This document shows positions 37,601 through 49,600 of a DNA stretch of 64,000 bases, one piece after another. Below the pieces are notes generated by a model. That model was not told the DNA's origin. It did no database searches and was given only the letters and a program-made list of their open reading frames with translations. A program made the translations under genes and the position numbers. Position 1 is the stretch's first letter; every line of letters begins with the position of its first letter. Location: NCBI GenBank assembly GCA_963930655.1, contig OZ005609.1, forward strand, positions 17,495,001 through 17,559,000, written 5' to 3'. The DNA comes from Myrica gale (Eukaryota > Streptophyta > Magnoliopsida > Fagales > Myricaceae).

Positions 37601-40600
37601 AAGGGCTCTCTAAGCCAAATCTACAAGTATAAGGACCTGAGGTGTGTCAAGAGAATGAGATCTTCAAGGAAGGCTTCAGGATTTACAAGATGGATCACGA
37701 GATTTCAAGGTCGTAAGAACTTCTCTTCTTCTTCTTTGAGCTTTCTCTCTCAAGAAATTAGGGCAAGGATATTTTCGTGTGAAGCTCTTCCTTTTCTCTT
37801 TCAAACTTCTTCTATTTATAGTCTCTAGGGCATCAGGGGTCTTCTGTTAAAGATTTGGAGCCGTTGGAGGTCATTTGGGTCCTTTGGAAACATTTTTAAG
37901 TGAGTGACGTCGCTCCAGGATCTGAGAAATCGAAGCATGTGTCGACACCATCCATGTATGTGTCGACACCTAGGAGTTTTGCCTGGAAAGTCACTTTCGG
38001 GTGTATTACCCATGTGTCGACACTTATGTCCAATGTGTCGACACTTCTCTTCAAAGTGTTGACCCTTCAAAATGCCTTGGAAACATGCCTTCGGGTGCAT
38101 GTGCAATGTGTCGACACTAATTGCATATGTGTCGACACCATCAGCTTTGGCCTGAAATCCTGCCTTCTGTTGATAGTGCAATGTGTCGACACGTTTGGTA
38201 TATGTGTCGACACCTTCAAGTTGGCTTGGATGCTTGCTTTCTGTTGTATGACTAATGTGTCGACACCTTTTTTCTGTGTCGACACCATCAATTTTGCCTG
38301 GAAGCTTGCTTTCTGGTGAGTGTGCAATGTGTCGACTCTTCTATTTAATGTGTCGACACCATCAACTTGGCCTGGGACACGTCTTCTGGTGTATGACCAA
38401 TGTGTCGTCACCATGGTAGCTTGTGTCGACACCCTCAACACTTAGGCTGAAAAGTGGCTTCCCTTGCACCAACAAACATTCTTAAAACACCAACAAACAT
38501 TCTTAAAACACCTACAAAGTAAAGATTGTCCAATAAGCTTGTGTAGTGGTGTTCAATTATATCTAAGGCCAATTTAAGCTTAGAGAACTCTTGATATCAT
38601 TTTCTTAAAAAGATTTGCAAATGTAGAATCTAAAGGTCTCAAACTAGTTGGAAAAGTTTGTTATCATCAAAATCAAAAATAGATTGTTTATAAAACAACC
38701 TTGGGCTAACAATCTCCCCCTTTTTGATGATGACAAACCTAACTAATAATAAACCGTTGATACCAAAATGAAAAGCTCCCCCTGAGATTAAGCTGGAGTT
38801 TTTCAAGAGTTTTTAGCAAAAAGAACTTTAAGATTCTACAAAAAATTTGCAAGAGTTTCCTTTGTAAATAGAGGTTTTTCAAATTTTCAAAACCTGTAAA
38901 AATACTTCTATAACATCCTCCAAACTTCGTCATTCAATATCAGATCACAAGACTTCATATAGAGGAGAGTTTCAAGAAAATTACCTGAAGTACGATTCAG
39001 ATATCCACAACGTTTCAAATCCTTATAACCAACATCAATGATATACCAATAAATGCTCATAAGAAACAATGCTCATAATACCACGAATAAACCATACATT
39101 CATCCAACAATTGTCCAAAATATAAATGCATCCAAATGTTCAAAAGATAAGTACAGAGGAATGTCCTATCAGAAATTACATCAAAACGAAACTATCTATT
39201 TCTCCCCCTTTGGCATCATCAAAATCAGACCAAGGGAGAGGCAAGGATAGAGGAATGGGAAGACAAGGCGGGGACTATTGGCCAAGTGGAGGAGGATCGT
39301 AGGCGACATCCCATTTCTTCAGCCAGTTAGTCCAGGTGGTGGAGAACCAGTACGTCCAGCGGATCACATGGGGATGAAGATTACGATCAGCATCCAAATG
39401 ACGCTCAGTAGCCGAGATCACTTCTCGAGAAATGTTGGCCATGGATTCCTTGAGGTGCACAGATGCCGAGGTGAACTCATCCACGGTCTTCTGAATTACA
39501 TCACTAGCCAGTTTGATGCTTTTGTTGACTTGTTGCTGAACACCCTGTACATCCTCGGAGACAGTGTCAATGCGATGTTGATACTCCCCGAGCAACTTCT
39601 TGATATCCTCAAGACCCGTCTTTACGTCAGAGGAGAGACCGTCCATTTTCATGCTCAGTTGGTGCTGGGCCTCTTTAATTTCCTCAACAGAGGTTGCCAA
39701 GGAGTGAAGACGTGAATCCCGAGACCCACCAACCTCTCTTCGGGAAGAATACACAGCAGGTGAAGTACTGGCATGCACCGGAGTCCGTTCTCTCGGAGGA
39801 GTTCCAGCGGTCATGGGTACCCTATCAGTGGTCTCAACCTTTGCCTCATCAGCAGGTTCGTCCTCAGACTCCGAACCCCTTTCTTCTACCATTTGAGGTG
39901 CCCCTGCACCTTTCTTAATCCACACACCTTCATCATTCTTCATATACACCATTAACTTCAGGGTTTTCTCATTGTACTCTCGGAAGATTTTGGGTTTCTC
40001 CTTAACCTCCCCAACTATGCTAACCTCGAAAGCATGAAACACATGGGTGAAAAACATCCCATATGGCAGCCCTTGTTTATTTTTCTCCATGGCCGCTTTC
40101 ATGTGGTTTAGCATCAAATGGCCCAAGTTCATTCGAGTACGAGTTATTAAACAGTACATGATAAATAACTCTAAGTATGTCACGTACTCGAATTTGCCCG
40201 TTCTAGGTAAAATGATATTGCATACCATGTGATGCAATATCCGTCTATGAACACTAAGGGCATTGGCCATGGGTTTAACTGTCCGCTCTAGGGTTGGATC
40301 CTCCAACACAACCCTAAGTATCTCAATGGGTTCTACTTCAGACATCCCCACCCAACTATAAGCATCATAGAAGCATTTTCCTTCATTGGGGGCCGATATC
40401 ACAGAATTCAACGATGTGACAGATAAATCTAGGTGCTGAGCATTTACATAACTTGTCACATTCTCAACGGATGTAATATTGAGATTCGAATAAACCAACT
40501 TCACAAGGTATGGAAAACAATCTAATTTCACAGTAACAAACTTATCCCATCCTTTGTACTCAAAAATCTCTTGAAAATCAAACCCATTTTGATTAAACCA

Positions 40601-43600
40601 ATTGAAATCCATCCACCTACCACCAAGAACTTTCCTCCCTCTAAAATCTTGAATAAATTTATTCTTACAGAGGCCTGACCTGTATACATAGGCTTCTGTC
40701 ATTGGCAGTGGTTCTTCCACCTCCTTCCCCTTCTTCTTTGCCCTTGGATTTGCAGGCGAAGTCGCCTTGGAGGTTCTCTTTGGTCGACGTGAAGACATTT
40801 GGGCCGAATGGAGGAGAAATGGGGTGTTGGCGCGGGGGTGTTGAGAGAGAGAGAGATTGGGTGAGTGAGAGGAAAGATTGAGAGAAGGAATCGCGTGGGT
40901 TTGGGGAGAGAAAGAGTTCTGAAGAGGAGAGAGAGAGATTTCGAGCCCTAATGTTTTGAAAATGAATTGTGCAACGCATGAATCCCTATTTTAAAAACGG
41001 GAGTCCCGATATATGTGTCGACACTTAGTCCGTATGTGTCGACACATTGGTCTTGCACGAAAGATGTGTCGACACTTAGTCATTATGTGTCGACACATTG
41101 GTCATGCTCCCGAATGTGTTGAAAAATACTCTCTCGGGTACAAGGCTTATGTGTCGACACTATGCATATATGTGTCGACACAAGCTTCTCTAGTGAAGAA
41201 AGAGGCCATTAAAACCAGATGTGTGACACTTGGTTCTTGAAGTGTCGACAAATAGCATGAAAACATGATTTTTCACGAAGATTCACAAGAGAAAACATGC
41301 GATATGATACAAAAATCATTGAACAAAACTTCAACCAACATTCAAAGTATGATCAATGCAATCAACCAATATTAATTTAGAGATGAAACACAATAATATT
41401 CAAAAGTTCATTCCAATGGAAAACTCATTCCTATCCCTTGGCGAATAAAACAGAATCTATCCTCATTAAGGGGTTTTGTGAAAATGTCCGCCAATTGAAG
41501 GTCGGTATTTACGAATTCAAGAACGATATCCCCTTTTTGAGCATGATCTCTAATAAAATGATGTTTTATCTCAATGTGTTTAGTCCTAGAGTGGTGAATA
41601 GGATTTTTAGTGAGATTTATAGCACTGGTGTTGTCACATTTTATTGGGATGAGAGAATAATGAAGATTAAAATCTTCCAATTGTTGTTTCATCCACAATA
41701 CTTGTGCACAACAATTGCCTATAGCAATATACTCGGCTTCCGTGGTTGATAGAGCCACGGAATTTTGTTTCTTACAACACCAAGAGACTAGTGAGGGTCC
41801 AAGAAATTGGCATGCACCACTAGTACTCTTTCTATCAATTTTGCATCCATCATAATCCGCATCCGAGTATCCTTGTAAATTAAATTCAACACTCTTAGGA
41901 TAAAACAAACCTAGATTTTGAGTTCCAACAAGATATCTAAAAATTCTTTTAACTGCAAGGAGATGAGATTCCTTTGGACATGATTGATATCTAGCACACA
42001 TGCAAACACTGAACATTATATTGGGTCTACTAGCAGTAAGATAGAGTAAAGAGATAATCATACCTCGATATTTTGTTTGGTCCACATCCTTACCTTTCTC
42101 ATCTTTTTCCAATTTTGTGGATGGACTCATGGGTGTACTCATTGGTTTTGAATTGTCCATGTTGAATCGTTTGAGGAGATCCCTTGTATATTTAGCTTGA
42201 TTAATGAAGATCCCTTCATTGTTTTGCTTGATTTGAAGTCCGAGAAAATAGTTCAGTTCTCCCATGAGGCTCATCTCGAACTCACCTTGCATTACTTGAG
42301 CAAATTCTTGACACAAGGATTCGTTAGTAGATCCAAAAATAATATCATCAACATAAATTTGGACTATCAACAATTCATTCTCTTTTTCTTTTGTGAAGAG
42401 AGTTGTATCAATTTTTCCTCGTACAAAGCCATTTTCAATTAGAAAGGAACTAAGACGTTCATACCATGCTCGAGGTGCTTGTTTTAATCCATAAAGTGCT
42501 TTTGTGAGCTTGTACACATGATTTGAGAGATTTTCATCCTCAAATCCTGGTGGTTGCTCAACATAAACTTCCTCAGTGAGGAATCCATTTAAAAATGCAC
42601 TTTTCACATCCATTTGAAATAATTTGAAATCTTTATAGCAAGCGAAAGCGCGTAACATGCGAATGGATTCTAAATGAGCAACAGGAGCAAAGGTTTCATC
42701 AAAATCAATTCCTTCTTCTTGATTGTAACTTTGGGCTACTAATCTTGCTTTGTTCCTTACTATTACTCCGGATTCATCCATTTTGTTTCTAAAAACCCAT
42801 TTTGTACCAATAACTGGATAATCCTTGGGTCTAGGAACTAGATGCCATACTTGGTTTTTATCAAATTTTTTTAGTTCATCTTCCGTAGCATGGATCCAAC
42901 TTTCATCATCTTTAGCCTCAGAAAAATTCTTAGGCTCAAGTTGAGAAAGTAAAGCAAGATTATTGGCTTGAAGAAATGAAGATCTAGTTCTTACCCATTT
43001 TTCAACATTACCAATGATTTGTTGCGGAGGATGATTCTTGATGTATTTCCACGACTTTGGCAAGTCATTGTCATCGTGATGAGATTCCTCTTGAATCTTT
43101 TGGGGTTCTTCCTCTTTTACCATTGATTCTTCTTTGTCCATGTTGATAGTGAGTTGATCGACTTCTTTGGTGAGGTCTATAACATCCTCGTCATTATTCC
43201 TCACAAGATTGTTAGATTCATCAAAAACAACATGAACAGATTCTTCTACAACTAGAGTACGTTTATTGAATATACGATAAGCTTTACTAGAAGTTGAGTA
43301 GCCAAGAAATATACCTTCGTCGGCTTTCGCATCAAACTTACCCAAATTGTCCTTGTTGTTGTTTAGGACAAAACATTTACATCCGAATACATGAAAGTAA
43401 CCAATGTTGGGTTTTCTATCATTCCATAGCTCATAAGGTGTTTTCTTGAGGATTGGTCTAATCATGCATCGGTTCATAACATAGCAACTTGTGTTAACTG
43501 CTTCAGCCCAGGAGTAGTCAGGCAAGTTGTTTTCACAAAGCATGGTTCTAGCCATCTCTTCAAGGGTCCTATTCTTCCTCTCTACAACACCATTTTGTTG

Positions 43601-46600
43601 AGGAGTTCTAGGAGCCGAGAAGTTATGGTTAATACCATTTTCATCACAGAATTTTTCAAAGGAGGAATATTCAAATTCTCTTCCATGATCACTCCTTATG
43701 CTAGAAATAGCAAAACCTTTTTCATTTTGGATTTTCTTGCTAAGTTTTTCAAATGCATGAAATGCCTCATCCTTATGAGCCAAGAATATAACCCACGTAA
43801 ATCTACTAAAGTCATCAACAACAAAGCCAAAACGTTTGCCACCCAAACTCAAGGTTCGGGTTGGACCAAATAAGTCCATGTGTAGAAGTTGAAGTGGTCT
43901 AGTAGTGGACACAATGTTTTTGGATTTAAAGGAGGTTTTGGTTTGTTTGCCCTTTTGACATGCTGCACAAATCTTATCTTTTTCAAAAGAAAGGTTAGGC
44001 AAACCCGAAACAAGATCCTTTTTGGCAAGTTTTGAAATCAAGTCCATGCTTGCATGAGCAAGCCTTCTATGCCACAACCAACTATCTTTGTCATTTAGAG
44101 CTGAAAGACATTTTATGTTTTCTGAAGAGATGCTCTCTAAATGAACAATATACACATTTTCAAATCTGTGTCCGACAAACAAAACTTTCTTGTTTTCAAT
44201 GTTTTCAACAAGACACATAGATGATTCAAAAATGACTCGGTTTCCCTTGTCACACAATTGACTAATACTAAGAAGGTTATGCTTTAAACCTTCGACAAGA
44301 AGAACATTATCAATTGAGGAATTGGGATACTTACCAATGCTTCCAACTCCGAGTATTTTACCTTTTCCATTGTCACCAAAAGTGACTGATCCTTTGTTTT
44401 TAGGATGAAATGAGTTGAACCATCTTTTCTCTCCGGTCATGTGCTTGTAGCATCCACTATCAAGAATCCAATGGTCCTTGACATCTTCTGACTTCAAGCA
44501 CACCTGCATAAAGAATCAATTCTTGATCTTTGGTACCCAAATCTTTTTGGGTCCACTAGTATTAGAACTGATTTCTTTCATCTTGTCCTTACGGACCCAC
44601 ATAAATTTGATCCCATAAGAGGATTTCTTTCTAGTTTAGCAGACATGTGATATGTGATCAGATTTACCACAAAAGTTGCATAACATAAATGATGGAGATG
44701 ATTTTGTGATCATGTAAGAGTAAGATTTTTGATCTTTAAAAGAATCATACCCAATACCACTTTTATTGAAGCAACACCTTTGAGATCCAAGAAGAATGTC
44801 AAGGTTTTTCTTTCCTTGAGTGAACCTTGCAAGATCTTTTGTGAGAGAGTCAACCTTTATTTTCAAAGCTTCATTTTCAACAATCAAGGTATTTGAATCT
44901 CTTTGTAAAGATTTTTCATTTTCTTGAGTAGTTCTTGCGAGATCATCTCTAAAAGATATAACTTGACTTTTCAAAATAACGTTCTCTTTAGCAATACTTT
45001 CAAAATTCTTTTTAAGAGAACTATATTTTGAAACCATTCTTTTAAATTCAACATATTGCTCATCAAAGGCATCTTGCAGTTCATCAAGTGTAAAGGAAGA
45101 AAGTAAATCTTGTACCTCATCTTCATCTCCCTTTGCCATTAGGCACAAGTTTGCAGCTTCTTCATCACTTTCGCTGCTGCTTTCATCTGATTCTCCCCAT
45201 GCAGCCAAGAATGCTTTCTTCTTGCTTTTGAAGTCTCTTGACTTCTTGTGTGTCTCGAGATTGGGGCAATCCGACTTTATATGTCCGGGCTTCTTGCATC
45301 CAAAGCATATGATCTCATTCTTCTTGCTGCTATCACCCTTGAAGTGAGTTTTCCTTGACAATCTTTTATCTCCTTGTTTCTTCCGGAAGAACTTCTTGAA
45401 CTTCTTGGTGAATAGGGCGAATTCTTCATCCTCATCCTCAGAAGATTCATCTTCACTGGAGCATGTTGCTTTTAATGCTATGCCCCTTTTTCTTCTACCT
45501 TCGTCCTCATCCTCCTTTACTTGGTTCATCTCATGTGTCATGAGAGATCCCATGAGTTCGTCAAGTGAGAGCTTTGTCAAATCCTTAGCTTCTTGAATTG
45601 CTGTCACTTTAGGCTCCCAAGACTTAGGAAGACACCTGAGGATCTTTCTCACCATTTCAACATTAGTATACTCTTTACCAAGAGATTTTAATCCATTAAT
45701 AATATCAGTAAAACGAGTAAACACAGAAGAAATGGTTTCATCAGATTTCATCTTGAACAACTCATAATTGTGTACAAGCATACTAATCTTGTTTTCTTTC
45801 ACTTGATTAGTACCTTCATGGGACACTTCTAGTTTATCCCAAATTTCTTTCGCGGTATCGCAACCGGAAATACGATTGAACTCGTTTGCATCGAGTGCAC
45901 AGTATAGCACATTCATGGCTTTAGAGTTCAAGGACATTAGTTTGAGATCAGCATCATCTCAATCTTTTTCATCCTTTAGCTTACCTTCCTTGTCTCTAGG
46001 AAATCTAGGACCCCTGGTGATAACTCTCCATAGTTCATAGTCAACGGCTTGGATGTAAATTCTCATCCTTGTCTTCCAATAGTTATAGGCATTTCCATTA
46101 AACAAAGGAGGTCGATTCGTCGATTGTCCTTCAGCCAAAGTGGTGCCAACTGGGGTTGTCATGATAATGAGCTAGTAACCTCAGCTCCGATACCAATTGT
46201 GAGTCTTAATGACAACCCAAGAGGGAGGGTGAATTGGGTTTTTCAAAAACTTTTAAGCTCTTTTGCAAACAAACCCAAAACGTTCTGATCAATATCTAGG
46301 AAAACTATGGACTAGATATATGCAAACAAAGATAACAACTATTGAAGATAAACAAGTTCAATCAGGAAATACCAGCAGAAATAAAAGAGAAGGGTTAGAG
46401 AGATGACACCAGTATTTTTAGGTGGTTCGGCCAATCTCTTGCTTATGTTCACCCCCAAGGCTATTGACTTCCTTGGGCTTCCTTCACTATTCTTCAAGTG
46501 AATACACACCTTAGCTTCCGGGGTGCTAAGGAACTGTTACAAAGCGTTTTCCGAGCTCACGCTTCAACTCGTTTCCCAAATCCCAAACCCTAGGGATTTC

Positions 46601-49600
46601 TTCTACTTCTCACAAGTAGGATACAGTGTTCACACAACACTAGGACGGTTTACAAAGATTGGGTACAATGAGTGAAGGCTCTTTAAGCCAGATTTGCAAA
46701 TGGGTAGCTCAAGAAACTAAAGGGCTCTCTAAGCCAAATCTACAAGTATAAGAACCTGGGGTGTGTCAAGAGAATGAGATCTTCAAGGAAGGCTTCAGGA
46801 TTTACAAGATGGATCACGAGATTTCAAGGTCGTAAGAACTTCTCTTCTTCTTCTTTGAGCTTTCTCTCTCAAGAAATTAGGGCAAGGATATTTTCGTGTG
46901 AAACTCTTCCTTTTCTCTTTCAAACTTCTTCTATTTATAGTCTCTAGGGCATCAGGGGTCTTCTGGTAAAGATTTGGAGCCGTTGGAGGTCATTTGGGTC
47001 CTTTGGAAACATTTTTAAGTGAGTGACGTCGCTCCAGGATCTGAGAAATCGAAGCATGTGTCGACACCATCCATGTATGTGTCGACACCTAGGAGTTTTG
47101 CCTGGAAAGTCACTTTCGGGTGTATGACCCATGTGTCGACACTTATGTCCAATGTGTCGACACTTCTCTTCAAAGTGTTGACCCTTCAAAATGCCTTGGA
47201 AACATGCCTTCGGGTGCATGTGCAATGTGTCGACACTAATTGCATATGTGTCGACACCATCAGCTTTGGCCTGAAATCCTGCCTTCTGTTGATAGTGCAA
47301 TGTGTCGACACCTTCAAGTTGGCTTGGATGCTTGCTTTCTGTTGTATTACTAATGTGTCGACACCTTTTTTCTATGTGTCGACACCATCAATTTTGCCTG
47401 GAAGCTTGCTTTCTGGTGAGTGTGCAATGTGTCGACTCTTCTATTTAATGTGTCGACACCATCAACTTGGCCTGAGACACGCCTTCTGGTGTATGACCAA
47501 TGTGTCGACACCATGGTAGCATGTGTCGACACCCTCAACACTTAGGCTGAAAAGTGGCTTCCCTTGCACCTACAAACATTCTTAAAACACCTACAAAGTT
47601 AAGATTGTCCAATAATTTTGTGTAGTGGTGTTCAATTATATCTAAAGCCAATTTAAGCTTAGAGAACTCTTTATATCATTTTCTTAAAAATATTTGCAAA
47701 TGTAGAATCTAAAGGTCTCAAACTAGTTGGAAAAGTTTGTTATCATCAAAATCAAAAATAGATTGTTTATAAAACAACCTTGGGCTAACACATGGCCTGT
47801 TTTATATGTGTGGTTTGTTCTTGTACCTTACCAAACATAAATATAAATTTTTTCCCATGAGTGATAAACTTCTCTTCGAAAGAATTTGCAACGTCCCTAA
47901 TGGGAAACTCAGAATTATTTCTTCTTCACACTTATAAATTGTCTAGCACGATTGTCAGCCAATATTTTAACCTAACCATATGTTATTTTTGGTTGTATTG
48001 AACAATTTTGGTCATATTGAAACATGTGAACATCAATTTCAACGTTGATTTTTATGAGTATAAGCTATTAGAAGTGCTGCACCCTAGCGAGAAAATATGT
48101 ACTACTTACTTAAATAAGGTTAATTGCTTATCTTGCCTTGAAACTTGTCGAAATAGAAAAAATTCTCCTTTTTCTTTTTCTCCTGAAACTACTTGGACCT
48201 CAGTTAAGCTTCATGAATACAATGGACTGTTTAAGCAATTGTGAAAAATCAAAGAGAAAAGTCACATCATTGTCAAAAGAAGTTTATATACCAACACTAT
48301 TTCTTTCATATTCATGAAATTTATGGAAATCGTAACATCCTCAGTTTATCAAGAAAGTTCTGTCTTTCTCAATTTATTTCAATACTTTGTTCAATCCCAC
48401 GTATCCCTCATCAACCCTAATCAGAAAAATTACCCCAGTACAAATAGATGTGGGAATTCAGATGTATTCCGTTTAAAGGAGAATGGAACATGGTTGGTTC
48501 GTCCACCAATAGTAGTACTCGTGAACACCCTTTGTTCTGTGGGAAGCACTGGTGGAAGTGTTACCAGCATTGGAAATATTAAAAAATGCCTTGTTGCCTC
48601 TATTTTTTTGTCCTAAATCATGTTTGTATTGATGTAGCACAAGGCCTGATGAAGTAGTATAAGCTTCTTGTTCGTTTTTGCTCTTCCTTTCGAGGAAGGA
48701 TCTGTTCTACTCTTTTTGATCATGGTTGCATTGGAAGTCGATAATGTGGTCAAAGAAGGCTCTTTGCTTCCTTTCTCGGTAGGGTGACCTTGTTGCTGGT
48801 TCTTTGTTTAGAAATGATTCACGATCCATGTAGGGGTTTAAAATTTGTCTATCCTCATGCAATATCTATGCTTCTGCACACGCCCAGCAATTGACCAGGT
48901 GACCGTCTTATTTAGGTCATGCTTGGCATCAGATTCGGGAAGATAAATTAATTTATCCTATTATTTCGTAGTAGTCATTACTTTTATGTTTTTTGCCATC
49001 TGTTTCGGGTAGGGAATGATGGTTCATATTTTTCAAAAAGTTGCTGGCCCTTTTGTTTTATACTAATAGACGATACTGTCTTTTTTACAGATACTTGCCC
49101 TTTGGTGGAGGGCCAAGAAAATGCTTAGGTGACATGTTTGCTTCATACGAGGTAATTTTATAAATCAACGGTCCTGATATAAAGGATATACGAGAGAGGA
49201 TTGAATAAGTGTTTAATGTCTATTTGAAGCATTTTATAGGTTGTGCTATTTTGTTCGAAATTTTGCCTCATGTATTTTGCAGATTGTTGTAGCACTTGCA
49301 ATGCTTGTCCAGCGATTTAACTTCAAAATGGCACTTGGAGCTCCTCCTGTAAGTAGGCTGCTGTTTTTTGTTTTTTTTTTTTGCATGTTTTCAGAGCCAT
49401 GATTTTTACTCTTCTTTTCTAGACATATTCTTGCAGTAAAATGGATTAAATCTGATCACATCTAAAACAGCCACACTTGACAGTTTCTATTGTAAAGCTA
49501 CATAACACAGACAAAACAATTGTTTGGCCTAATTCGAACTTGCACCCCTCATCAAAATGGAGCTCATTTTGTTTTTGGTAATTATTAGCCTTGAGTCAGT

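Larger units (their letters stand above)
37079..47790 (-). mobile_element. SIRE/Maximus-type Ty1-copia retrotransposon, 10.7 kb, intron 13 (antisense)
   Basis: Complete structure with perfect CATGG duplication (37074-37078 and 47791-47795). On the minus strand: 5' LTR 47790-46198, primer-binding site complementary to initiator tRNA-Met (46195-46184), gag, pol, a GTGTCGACAC array, a third ORF, a polypurine tract AAAAAGGGGGAGAT, and 3' LTR 38711-37079. Large size, long LTRs and an extra ORF after pol fit the Maximus/SIRE lineage. In-frame stops in gag and at the gag-pol junction suggest it is no longer autonomous. LTRs differ by about 20 substitutions and two 21-bp indels, so insertion is fairly recent. 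Confidence 0.95.
46198..47790 (-). repeat. 5' LTR of the SIRE-type element (1,593 bp)
   Basis: Same termini as the other LTR and almost the same sequence. The primer-binding site lies two bases inside it on the element side. Confidence 0.95.

Noticed and set aside
37900..38319. Open frame of repeated CVDT/VSTP residues
   Set aside because: It is translation of the GTGTCGACAC array in the LTR; the same repeat reads open on both strands because the palindrome contains no stop codon.
37936..41256. GTGTCGACAC arrays considered as a CRISPR array
   Set aside because: Repeats are only 10 bp, palindromic, unevenly spaced in pairs, inside LTRs of a plant retrotransposon, and there are no cas genes.
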